Assembly (NCBI GenBank): GCA_943704415.1
Contig: CALSCO010001838.1
Span: 1 to 64,000 of the forward strand
From: Parvularia atlantis
Lineage: Eukaryota > Opisthokonta > Rotosphaerida
Direction of reading: 5' to 3'
DNA length: 64,000 nt
In this document: positions 42,514 through 52,284 of the stretch, in pieces
How positions within the stretch are numbered: position 1 is the stretch's first letter
Layout: every line of letters starts with the position of its first letter
Translations under genes and position numbers: made by a program
The notes under the pieces: model-generated
The model's database searches: none
Seen by the model: only the letters and a program-made list of their open reading frames with translations
What the model was told of the DNA's origin: nothing

Positions 42514-43434
42514 ATGCTCGGTCGAGGGGCACGCGGGCTGCGCGTCGCGAGGCGTCCGCTCTCCGCCGCGGCCGTCCACAGCGCCGCGCCGATGCCGAGC
42601 GCAACCGAGAAGGACGCGGAGGACGCCGTGCCGCCCGGATGGCGAAGACACCTCGCCAGGCGGCTCAACGCGACGTTTGCGGCGCACCCGCTCGAGTCGA
42701 TGGCGGCCGTCGTGTTGATCGACATCGCGACCATCTACGGCGCACACACGGCGCTCGTCGCCGCCGCCGTCCAACCGCCGGTCGAGCTCGCGATCGCCTT
42801 TGCCATCAGCCGCCCGCTGCGCCGCTTCCGCCTCCCGGTCGAGCTGGTCGTCGCCGAGGGCCTCGCGCGGCGCGTGCCTTGGCTCACGCACATCCGCGTC
42901 TCGCTCATGCTCAATGCGGCGGCGTGCGCCGTGAGCCGAGGGGCCAGTGCAGGGGCGAGCGCGGCGAGTGGAGGGGCCAGAGGGGCGAGCACTGCAAGCT
43001 CGGCCAACGCAACGGCTAGCACAACGCCGGCCGCACGACCCGGCATCGCGAGATGGCTTGGCAATGCGTTCACGAGCGCGGGCTCGCTCGTGACGCGCGC
43101 GCTGGACCGCTACGGCGTCACGTACACGCTCGCGTCGCGCCTCGTCGGCGTCGGCGTAATCGGCGCCTTGTATGCGGCGCTGGTCAACGGCATGGATGTG
43201 AGCAGGCTGGTGCGTGCGCACAACATGCATGCGAGGGGCTGATACGCCGTCAAGCTCGAGTGGGTCTCGGGTGTCGACATGAGCTCGCCCCTGATGAACT
43301 CGCTCGCCGTGTGGGCGCTCGCGGTCACGAGCACGGCAGTGATGTACCCGCTGACGATCACGAGCACCATCTTCCTCGCCCCGTTCCTCGCGCGCCTCAC
43401 GCGCGGGCGGCTGAGTGTCAAGCGCCCGCAATGA
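42514..43434 (+). CDS. Mitochondrial membrane protein, FAM210/DUF1279-like
   Basis: The N-terminus MLGRGARGLRVARRPLSAAA is a mitochondrial presequence. The C-terminal part RALDRYGVTYTLASRLVGVG, GALYAALVNGMDV, then after an intron LAVWALAVTSTAVMYPLTIT and FLAPFLARLTRG follows the DUF1279 pattern (YG…GxDV…PxRxxxTxxxxPxxAR) of FAM210 inner-membrane proteins. The first half repeats the end of this pattern (LAIAFAISRPLRRFRLPVEL, VVAEGLARR), hinting at an internal duplication. The linker between the halves is Ala/Ser/Gly-rich. One intron (GTGAGCAGG…GCTGATACG…GTCAAG) precedes LEWVSGVDMSS. FAM210 proteins support mitochondrial translation or dynamics. The match is moderate. Confidence 0.6.
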
Positions 43435-43465
43435 ACGTACAGAATGTAGCTGTATGTAGCTATGT

Positions 43466-46113
43466 TCACGCCTCCTCTTTGTGCTGCCACCGCGGTACGG
43501 GCGACGACGTTCTGGCAGGCAGCGCCGGCCGCGGCACAAGCCGCCACAGCAGTGGCGTTGTCAGCAACGACAGTGCCGTGGTGCCGAGCACGAGGTAGTA
43601 GCTGTGCGACCGCGCGTGAGTGAGTGCGAGCGGCGCGCCAAGGGAGCGCCGCGCACATCTCGCGGGAAATGAGGCCGTACGCGCGCGCCCGCGCCGCCAG
43701 CACAAACGCAAACTCGGACACTTGCGACAGCGCGAGTGCGATTTCGGCCGCGGACGGCGTCGGGAAGCGGAAGAGCGTGCGCAGCACAACGAAGCTGCGC
43801 GTTGCGGGAGGTCAGCGGGCGAACAAGTGCGCACGGATTGAGGCTGCACACCCAAGCACAAACTTGAACAGCACCGTGCCCGCGGTGAGCAGCAGGAGCA
43901 GCGGCAGCTGCTGGTACAGGAAGAGCGGGTAGATGTGCAGCCCGATCGACGCAAAGAAGATCGCGGAGAAGATGTCGCGCACGGGCCCGAGGAGCGGCAG
44001 CCCTGCACCGAAGCGTCAGCGGCAAACACGGCAGCCGGCGTTCGCGCACCGTTCTCGACGTACGAGTGCCGCACGGACGCCTGCAGGCCGGCGACGAAGC
44101 AGCCGAGCTCGAGCGACAGCCCGAGCACGTCGGCCAGGTACATCATCGCGAAGCAGTGCGAGAGCATGCCCAGCAGCGTCACGGCCGGGCTGCGGTGCCT
44201 GAACTGCACCAGGCGCATGAAGCCGATGTTGACGAAAACGCGCGTCGTGACGAAGGCCACGGCCATGAACATCGTCGTGGCCAGGAGCAGGTTGAGCACG
44301 ATCCACAGCACATTCCAGGTCGTGTGCCGCATCAGCGGCATCACCGCCAGCAGCACGCCCAAGTACATGTCCTGCGCACGCACGTCAGCTGCAGATCCAG
44401 CAAAAAGGGCGTGCGCACCTGCAGCACGAGCACGCCGACCGTCGCGCGCCCCTCGGGCTTGTCCATCTCGTCGTGCGTGAGCGTCGTCACGACCACGGCC
44501 GTCGACGACAGCGACGCGCAAAAGCCGATGGCGAGGCCCTCGACCGTCGCGCCGCCGAGCACGGAGCCCGCGAGCGCGCCGGCGCCGCACACGAGCAGCA
44601 TCAGCAGGCCCGAGCCGTAGACCGCCACGGTCCACACGCCGCGCAGCTTCTCGAGCGAGAACTCGAGCCCGAGCACAAACAGCATCAAGAAGATGCCCAG
44701 CTGCGCCACCGTCTCGACCTGCACAAAGCTCTTGATCAGGTTAAGGCACGACGGCCCGAGCAGGATGCCCGCGAGGATGTAGCCAAAGATCTCGGGCATG
44801 CCCAGCGCGGCGACGGCCCAGCCGCACGCAAACGACGACACGACGACCTTGACCAGGTCAAACAGCAGGCGCACGTCCTCGTACGGCACCGTCGTGTCCT
44901 TGGGCTTGGCAAGCACGTACACGTTGTTGTCCGGGTCAACCAGGAACGACACGCCCGTCGCCGCCCCGCCGCCGTGCTGCCCGCGCCGCTGCTGGTGCTG
45001 GCTCGTCAGCGTCAACTCCGAATGCTCGGTCTTGTCGCTGTCGGAGGCGGTGGACGCCGCGTCGTCGCCCGCCGCCGCGGCATCATAGTTACCGCCGAGC
45101 GCGTCGGCACTGCTGTCGCTGCCGCCGTCATCGGCCTGCGCGGTGTCACCGTGCTGCCTGTCCTCTGGCCCGCTCTCGCCCAGTGCGGCCTGCTCGGCAG
45201 CGCTGCCGGCGTCGGCCGCGCCGTCGTCGCTTGCGCCCTCGGGCATGCCGACAAAGGTGATGCGCCCGCGCTCGCCGCTGTCAATGTCCTCGCCCTCGAC
45301 GCGCAGCACGGTCTCGATCGTGACGCTGTCGCTCTTCTGCACCTTGTTGAACGTGTGTTCGGCCAGGCCCTTCTCGAGCTGGTCGGCCGCGCTCTTGACG
45401 CCGTCGAGCATCTCGCGCGGCCGCTCGGTCGTCGCGTTGGCGTTGCGCGGCGCCAGGTCGTCGTCTTGCCCATCGCCCGCGCCTGCGCCCGCGCCCTGCC
45501 CGTCGCCCGCCACCGCCGTCCGCTGCTCGGCCAGCGATCGGTCCGGCTGATTGTCGCGGGAGGCCGCGTCAGCGCCTCCGTCATCGGCACGTGCCACGTC
45601 GCCGTCCGCCGCCTCGTCCGCCGCGGCGCTGCTGCCGTCGCCCGCGTTGGCGTTCTGCTCACGCGCGACCAGCGCCTGGTACTCGAGCTCGGCCCGCAGC
45701 GACTCGAGCTGGGCGGCGCGCATGCGTTCGCGCGTGGCCTTGAGCAGGCCCTTGGTCGGCACGGCGGCGGTGGCGTTGGCGTCGAGGGCGCTGCCGAGCG
45801 CGGCGAGGGCGTCGAGGGCGGTGCGCTCAAGCTCGTTGACGCGCTGCAGCCGGCGCGCCGCGTGCTCGTCGCCGGCCTGCACCGCGCTCTGCAGCTCGCG
45901 CGCGACGACGCTCTTGAGCGTGAGCAGCGCGCGCACGTCGCGCGAGTGCAGCAGCTGCTGCTGATCGGCGGTGGGTGGTGGCGTGGACGTTGACGATGCC
46001 GCAGTCGAGGCGGTGGACGATGCCGCGGCCGAGGCGATGGACGAGGCGATGGCGAGGAGCAGCAGCAGCGCGCCGAGTCGAGGCGGCGGCCGCACGCCTC
46101 GCCACCATGCCAT
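43466..46113 (-). CDS. K+/H+ antiporter of the TMCO3/KEA (CPA2) family
   Basis: A signal peptide (MAWWRGVRPPPRLGALLLLL) is followed by an unusually long acidic, Ala/Asp-rich lumenal region with a helical stretch (VVARELQSAVQAGDEHAARR) and EGEDIDSGERGRITFVGMPE. The membrane domain then begins VRLLFDLVKVVVSSFACGWA and contains FGYILAGILLGPSCLNLIKS, LGIFLMLFVLGLEFSLEKL, GFCASLSSTAVVVTTLTH, SHCFAMMYLADVLGLSLELG and AEIALALSQVSEFAFVLAAR. These are the Na+/H+ exchanger blocks of KEA/TMCO3, including the LGxEF and SSTAVV motifs. Such proteins exchange K+ for H+ in endomembranes. At least four GT-AG introns lie in the 3' half; the large first exon is uninterrupted. TGTACG lies 25 nt after the stop. 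Confidence 0.9.
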
Positions 46114-46216
46114 AGCTGCGATTGTCGGCGCGGTTCATGACACCGTGGCCTCCACCAGCGCGCCCATGCTGTGTTTCGCGTGCCCTCGCCTTGGCCCATC
46201 GCGTACCCTCAGCATC

Positions 46217-49030
46217 ATGAGCGGCGGCAAGGCGCGGCCGGGCAGCGCCGCGAGCGAGCTCGAGGACCAGCTGCTGCAGGCCGTCGTGCTCGCCGACTCG
46301 TTCAACCGGCGCTTCCGCCCGCTCACGCTAAGCCGGCCCAAGGTGGCGCCGTGCGCCCCGATTGTGCCCGCATCGAGCTCAATCCGCACTCGCGCAGGCG
46401 CTGCTCCCGCTCGTCAACCAGCCGCTGATCGAGTACACGCTCGAGCTGCTGGCCGTGTCGGGCGTGCACGAGGTCATCGTCTTCTGCTGCTACGGCGCCG
46501 AGCAGCTGCGCGCGTATCTGAGGTGCACGCGGCGGCCGCGATTGCACCATCAGCCGCATCCGCTCACAGGGCGAAACGCAGCACGTCGGCGTGGGCGCGC
46601 CCCGAGAGCCCCTTCGCCGTGCAGGTCGTTGAGGCCAAGGACTCGATGAGCGTGGGCGACGCAATGCGCGACCTTGACGCGCGCTCGCTCATCAAGCGCG
46701 ATTTCATCCTGCTCAACGCCGACGTCGTGTCCAACCTTGACCTCGAGCCCGTCCTGCGCAAGCACATGTGCGTGCACCGGCTGGGTGGTGGTGGGGCTGA
46801 CGGACGTGCGGGCCGCAGCATGCGCCGCCAGCGCGACAAAAACACGCTCATGACGATGGTGCTGCGCACGATGCAGCCCGGCCACCGCTCGCGGTTCGTG
46901 CGCACCGGGGCTGGTGCACGACTGACACGTGAACGGCAGGCCTGCGGGCGAGGAGGCATGCATGGTCGTCGATCCCGCGACGAGCCAGCTGCTGCAGTAC
47001 CAGCGCATGGGCCGCGCGCGGCGCGTGGCCATCGGCCTCGACGCGCTCAAGGAGCACAGCGTGCTGTCGTTCCGCAACGACTTTGCCGACTGCCGCATCG
47101 ACATCTGCTCGCCCGAGGTGCGCGAGGCAAAGCACGCTGGCCTGTCTGACGTGGCGTTGCGGGCAGGTACCGGCGCTGTTCACCGAGAACTTTGACTGGC
47201 AGGACATCCGCGACGACTTTGTGCGCGGCGTGCTCGAGTCGGACATTCTCTCGCACAAGATCTACACACACGTTGTGCGCGAGGGCTACGCCGCGCGCGT
47301 GCAGAGCCTGCGCACGTACGACGCCGTCAGGTGCGCCTTGGGTGCAGTGTGTGCGTGCGCTGACGCGGCCGAGTGCAGCAAGGACATCATTACGCGCTGG
47401 ACTTTCCCGCTTGTGCCCGACGCCAACCTATTCAACGGGCGCGCGTACGCCTTTGGCCGCAACAACGTCTACAAAGACATTGACGTCGTCCTCGCCCGGT
47501 GCGCGCCCGGTGCGGTTTGCTCAGCGGTGCTGACGCCTTGTGCGTGCGCAAAAGGTCGTGCCGCGTGTTGGGCAACACCGTGCTCGGCGAGGGCACGGTC
47601 GTGGGCGTGGATACGTTTGTTCGCAGCGCCGTGCTCGGGCGGCACTGCAAAATCGGTGTGCTCCTTGTGCTGCTTGGTGCACGGGGCTGACGGCGCGCAA
47701 CGCAGGCGACCGCGTCACGCTCGAGGACGCGTACCTGTGGGACAACGTGACGATCGGTGAGGGGTGCAGCGTGAAGAGCGCCGTGCTTGGCGACGGCGTC
47801 GTGCTGCTCAGCGGCACCACGGTGTCGCCCGGGTGCATCGTTGCCGACAACGTCTGTGGTGCTGCGGCTGTTGTGCTTGGCTGAAGGGGCGTTTGCGCAG
47901 GTGACGCTGGGACCGGACGTGACGCTGCCGCCGATGACGCGCGTCGCGGCCGTGGTGCAGCCGCGCGGGGCAGGCAAAGCAGGTGCGGCGGAGCGGTGGT
48001 TGGGTGCGCGCGCTCATGTGATGCGCGAGGACAGACCCGCTCGTCGTCGGCGCCGGCAGCAACGCAAACGTGTGGGCGCGACCGGTGCGCAGCGCACGCT
48101 CTGTGCGAGGTGGTGCTCACTCAAACGCGGGCCAGCTCGTTGAGGAGGATGGCGACGACGACGACGACGACGACAATGACGACGACGACGGCGGCACCAC
48201 TGCAGACTGGAGCGCCGAGCATGCGTCCTTCGGCTCTGCGCGCGCGGCCGCGCCACCGGCACCAATCGATGCCAACGACGACGAATCGAGCGACGACAGC
48301 ACGGCCGACCTCGAGAACGCGGACGAGCAGTCGGATGAGGACGTGGACGACGCGACCCGTTGCGTTGCTTGCCCTGCTGCTTTCCTGGTTTAACCGCGCG
48401 TGGCAGGCTTCCACAACGAGGCGCGGCAGACTGTGGCGCGCGCGCTGGGCGAGAAGCACACGGTCGACAACGCTGTGCTCGAGCTCAACGGGCTCAAGTT
48501 TGCGTACAACGCGTCCTTCCGCGACTGCTACACGGCGGCGCTCGAGGCACTGCTCGAGTCGGTCGACCCCGCCGCATCGATTGTCGAGGCGCTCAAGAAG
48601 GTACGCCGCGTGTTGCGCGCGTGTGGCCGGCCTGACATCGCGGCGCGGCGCAGCTGATGATGCCGTGGGGCGGCGCACTGCTCAAGAAGTTTGTGCGCAC
48701 CACAGCCGACCAGGTCGACGCAATCCACGTCATCCAGGTGCGGCCCTTCGCCACGCGCGTGCGCACGCGCTCACACGCACCGTGCAGCGCATCTGCGCCG
48801 AGCATGCGCACCTGCACAAGGCCTTCAGCCCGACGCTGCAGGTGCTCTACCACACCGACGTCGACGTGCTGCAGGACGACGCGCTGGTGCAGTGGGATGG
48901 CGACGCGGCGTACTGGGCCTCGGCCGGCGCCGTCGAGCAGCAGCTGCACGTGCAGGCGCAGAGGTTTATCGCCTTTGTGCGTGAGCAGATGGACGACGAC
49001 GACGACGACGACGACAAAGACGAAGAGTGA
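46217..49030 (+). CDS. EIF2B5: Translation initiation factor eIF2B epsilon subunit
   Basis: The nucleotidyltransferase-like domain: QLLQAVVLADSFNRRFRPLT, then after an intron ALLPLVNQPLIEYTLELLAV and SGVHEVIVFCCYGAEQLRAY, SLIKRDFILLNADVVSNLDL, RRQRDKNTLMTMVLRTMQPG, LSFRNDFADCRIDICSPEVP. Left-handed beta-helix repeats follow (VLGNTVLGEGTVVGVDTFV, TLEDAYLWDNVTIGEGCSV). After an acidic linker, the W2/HEAT domain includes EARQTVARALGEKHTVDNAV, LNGLKFAYNASFRDCYTAAL and LVQWDGDAAYWASAG, ending in an Asp/Glu run. eIF2B-epsilon is the catalytic subunit that recharges eIF2 with GTP and responds to stress. Many short GT-AG introns. The start lies 103 bp from the divergent antiporter start. Confidence 0.93.
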
Positions 49031-49050
49031 GCCAATTGTCTGTTCTGGCG

Positions 49051-50205
49051 CTACACAGCAAGAAGGGGCGCGATGCCGACGGTGTGCACGGCCTCGGCGA
49101 GGCGCCCGAGCGTATTGAGCAGGGCGACGACGCGGCGTCGCGGGATTGCTGCCACCGGCAGGTTGCGGTCGGCGAGCACACGCACCGCCGTCGCCAGGCC
49201 CTCAAGCTGCAGGCGGCCCCACAGCCGGCAGCGCTCGCAGCCGATGCACTCGGACAGCTCGGTCAGGCGCTGAAGCTGCTCCGCCCAGGCGCCGACGACA
49301 GCCGGCTCGGCCTCGCGTGCGTCGCGCGTCCGCAGTGCAGCCAGGGCGCGGCGCACGGCACGCAGCGGGCGAGGCCACCGGTCGCGCGTCGCCAGCAGGT
49401 CCGCGAGGCGTGCCGTCGCGTCGACATCGTCCAGCGGCGCGGCTTGCAGCCACCCGGCGTCGGTTGCGACGTCGAGCGCGTGCAGCACGAGCACAAACGT
49501 CTCCACGAGCGCGCTCACGCGATCCGGGTGGTCGAGCACGCGCGCCGCCAGCAGGTCCAGATCGGCCACCGTCCCGTTGCCGTCGCGCGCCGGCTGTCCC
49601 GCGGCGACGTGCGCGCTCACGGCGGCGTGCAGCCCGCTCACGGCGCGCGGCAGCAGCAGCGCCAGCGGCCCGGCGTCCACCTCTGTCGTCATCGCCGTCG
49701 CGTGCAGCGCGGCCCACAGCGCGGCGCCGTCGTACGCCGTGAAGCGCTCGGCCGTAGCGGCGAGGTCGTACACGGCCAGTGGCGCGCGGCCCTCGTCGAA
49801 CGAGAGCGGCGCGATCCACGCGTCGTCCGCGTCGTCGTCCGCCACGTCGTCGTCCGCCACGTCGGCCAGCGGGTCGATCGCGCACGCCCGCACAGCGCAC
49901 GTCGCCGCGTCCAGCACCGCGTCCGGCGCCGCCCGCCGCACCGCATCGGCCGCGCGCGGCGGGCACGACGGCGGCAGCGGCTGCAGCGCGAACCGGCGCA
50001 CCGCCCGCGTCGCCAGCAACGGCAGCAGCGACGGCAGCACCGCGTGAGCCGTCGCGTACGACGCGTGTGCCACGTCGCACCCGCACCGACGACGCGTCGC
50101 CGTGCGCGCCAGCGGGTCCGGCACGTCGGTCGTGCGCGGTGGGGCGCACGGGCAGGCCGCTGCTGCGACGGCAAGCAGCAGCAAAGCCGCGCAGGTGATG
50201 TGCAT
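49051..50205 (-). CDS. ERO1: ER oxidoreductin ERO1, compact and intronless
   Basis: A single frame of 384 residues. The signal peptide MHITCAALLLLAVAAAACPC is followed by CGCDVAHASYATAHAVLPSL, CAVRAC (CX4C shuttle pair), YDLAATAERFTAYDGAALWA, LLLPRAVSGLHAAVSAHVAA and the active-site/FAD block LSECIGCERCRLWGRLQLEG (CxxCxxC). ERO1 oxidises protein disulfide isomerase using FAD and oxygen. Length is below the usual 450-560 residues; the linker is Asp/Ala-rich (DVADDDVADDDADD). The absence of introns is unusual here. The stop lies 20 bp from the convergent eIF2B-epsilon stop. Confidence 0.92.
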   Translation of the reverse strand: MHITCAALLLLAVAAAACPCAPPRTTDVPDPLARTATRRRCGCDVAHASYATAHAVLPSLLPLLATRAVRRFALQPLPPSCPPRAADAVRRAAPDAVLDAATCAVRACAIDPLADVADDDVADDDADDAWIAPLSFDEGRAPLAVYDLAATAERFTAYDGAALWAALHATAMTTEVDAGPLALLLPRAVSGLHAAVSAHVAAGQPARDGNGTVADLDLLAARVLDHPDRVSALVETFVLVLHALDVATDAGWLQAAPLDDVDATARLADLLATRDRWPRPLRAVRRALAALRTRDAREAEPAVVGAWAEQLQRLTELSECIGCERCRLWGRLQLEGLATAVRVLADRNLPVAAIPRRRVVALLNTLGRLAEAVHTVGIAPLLAV

Positions 50206-50252
50206 CGGGATGCGAAAGTGTGGATTGGCACAGGTGCAGCGTGCGCAGTCGC

Positions 50253-50547
50253 TCAGGCTGCAGGCACTGGCACGTCTTTGGCCAAGCGATCCGGCCTCAG
50301 CCGCACGTCCACAAGCAGCTCGAGCGCGCCCTCAAACGCGGCATCGGTGATCGCGGGGCACCGGCGCAGCCGCAGATCGCGCTGTGCATCAGCGCGGTCA
50401 GCACGCAGACGCCTTGCACACCCGGTCACGCACGAGATGCGGCAGCGCGGCCAGCCGGCCCGTCCAGGGCGGACGGTGCGCACCGTCCGCACGGCCCTGC
50501 AGCACGACGAGCCACGGGGCGCGTAAACCCAGCCATAACCACCTCAT
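50253..50547 (-). CDS. Possible short leucine-rich-repeat protein
   Basis: An ATG at 50547 gives MRWLWLGLRAPWLVVLQGRA, then TGRLAALPHLVRDR. A 40-nt intron (GTGTGCAAGG…GCTGACCGCG…GCACAG) would join this to RDLRLRRCPAITDAAFEGAL, which matches the cysteine-type LRR (LxLxxCxxITDxxL) of F-box/AMN1 proteins, and a short end KDVPVPAA. About 84 residues is short for this class, so it may be a fragment or a truncated gene. It is divergent to the PRR5/HbrB gene with GTGTCAC and CGTGACC boxes in the 44-bp gap. Confidence 0.4.
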
Positions 50548-50591
50548 GGCCGCGTGTCACTTTCCTCGTGACCTGGACCCGCCGCCGCGCG

Positions 50592-51778
50592 ATGCGCCCG
50601 TCCGTGATGTCGCTGCGCTCGCCGGAGACGGCCACGGTGGCCGCGGCGGCGGCTGTTGCGGCTGGTGCTGCGGGTGGGCCGGGCGGCGCGACATCGCCCG
50701 CGTCCACGTCGACGTCGGCGTCGTCGGGCGTGGCGTCGGCGCTGGGCAGCAGCGGGAGCGGGGGCGGCGGCCCGGGCGGCAACGGCGACCTGCTGTTTGT
50801 GACGACGGCGGCCGCGGCCGCCGCGGCGGCGGTGACAGCGCACCACCGGCGGAGCAGCAGCAACATCGGCATGGCCCTGACCAAGCTGGCGCTGCCGCTG
50901 TCGAAGGACGCGGGTGCGTTTGACCCGACGACGGCGGCGCCGGGCGAGTGCTGGCGCGTGGTGCAGGACGGGACGCTGCCGCTGTTTATGGGCGAGGGCC
51001 TGCGCGTCAACATTGAGCTGCTGAACGCGGCCGTCGGGTGCGCTGCTCGCGTGTGGCCTTGCGGTGCTACTGAAGGAGAGAGGCGCGCAGACGGATGCTC
51101 GAATGCAAGCCGCACGCGGACGTGGTCAACGACCTGCGCTCGCTGCTGTCGGCGGGGATGACGCCGCTGCGCGAGAAGTTGGTGCCGCTGGGCGACGAGA
51201 AGCTGCTGAACCGCGTGGTCGAGGTCTGGCTGTTTTTCTTCGGCACACTGCTGCCGTATTTGCTGGTATGTGCGCATGGCGCATGCTGCGGTTGCGCCTA
51301 ACGCAACTCGCGCAGGGCGTGTTTGAGCCGCTGCAGATGGGCCGCATCGACCTGTCGAGCCAGCTTGAGTACGGCGACTCGGCGTCGTCGGCGTTTGTGC
51401 GCGACCTGATCATCGCGTCATTCCGCAAAGAGGTGCTCGCGAGCCAGCTGGACCGGCTGCGCAGTGCGTCTGGCGGGCGTGGTCTGGTTCGCGTCTGACG
51501 TGCGCAGGCGCTGTGGACGCGTTCTGCTCGGAGCCGCGGCCGGAGCGGCGCAACGTGAGCACGCTGCTGACGCTGCTGCAGATCGTCTCGCTTGTGGCGG
51601 CGCCGACGCGCGACGACGAGGTGCGTGTGCGCGCGCGATGGTGCCGCGCCAGCTGCTGACGGCCGCGGCGGCGACACAGCAACGCAAGCTGGACCAGCTC
51701 AGCGCCACGCTCAAGACGACGTACATGCGCTGGAGCCGCGTGCTCACGTCGACGCAGTCCCAGGATCTCCATGCGTGA
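50592..51778 (+). CDS. TORC2 subunit of the HbrB / PRR5 (Protor) family
   Basis: An Ala/Ser/Gly-rich N-terminus leads into ECWRVVQDGTLPLFMGEGLR, VNIELLNAAVG, then after an intron RMLECKPHADVVNDLRSLLS, AGMTPLREKLVPLGDEKLLN, RVVEVWLFFFGTLLPYLL and GVFEPLQMGRIDLSS. These are the HbrB-like domain blocks shared by fungal Bit61/HbrB and animal PRR5, which bind Rictor in TOR complex 2. The C-terminal helices (TLLTLLQIVSLVAAPTRDDE, QQRKLDQLSATLKTTYMRW) complete the domain. Introns use GTGCGC and, once, a canonical-looking GTATGT donor with branch box GCCTAACG. TGTGTACAG lies 3 nt after the stop. Confidence 0.87.
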
Positions 51779-51808
51779 CGTGTGTACAGCCAGGGGGTGG
51801 GTGCGCGC

Positions 51809-52243
51809 TCACACTGAGGAGCTGGTGCTAAAGTGAGGCGTAAACTGCGCGGGGAGCTGCCCGTAGAGATCGAGGCTCTTGAGCTGCGCCTGCGTGAGCT
51901 CGAGGCGGCTGTCGATCTTGTCCATCTGCGCGACCATGAGCAGGCCTCGCACGCGCACAGAGAGGGCGTGCGCACGTTGAGCATCGCCGTCTGCCGCGCA
52001 AACCGCGCGGCGTCGACCTCGCCCAGCAGCTTGCCGTCCTCGATGTGCGCGTCGACGAGCGCGCGCCTGCCCGCCTCGAGGTCGGCCTCGAGGTCGGCGA
52101 CCCACTGCTGGCACATCGCGCACGCCGCGTCACTCGCGCTGCCGTCGGCCGGCTGCGGGGGGGCTCGTTCGTGCACGCACCGGGCGGGCGGCTTGTGTCG
52201 GTGCGGATGCGGCCTGCGAGGACGATGCGGTGCGTTGCAGCAT
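51809..52243 (-). CDS. Small coiled-coil protein
   Basis: Best reading: exon MLQRTASSSQAASAPTQAAR, a GT-AG intron (GTGCGTGCACG…GAGTGACGCGG…GTGCCAG), then QWVADLEADLEAGRRALVDA, HIEDGKLLGEVDAARFARQT, AMLN, a second intron, and MDKIDSRLELTQAQLKSLDL, YGQLPAQFTPHFSTSSSV. It is mostly amphipathic helix and resembles in size and style subunits of BLOC-1/BORC or kinetochore-type complexes, but no diagnostic motif was found. The start lies 41 bp from the divergent FG-GAP gene's start. Confidence 0.6.
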
Positions 52244-52284
52244 CGCCCGGCGGCTTCCAATTGTTCGACTGGTCCGTTCGCCAC

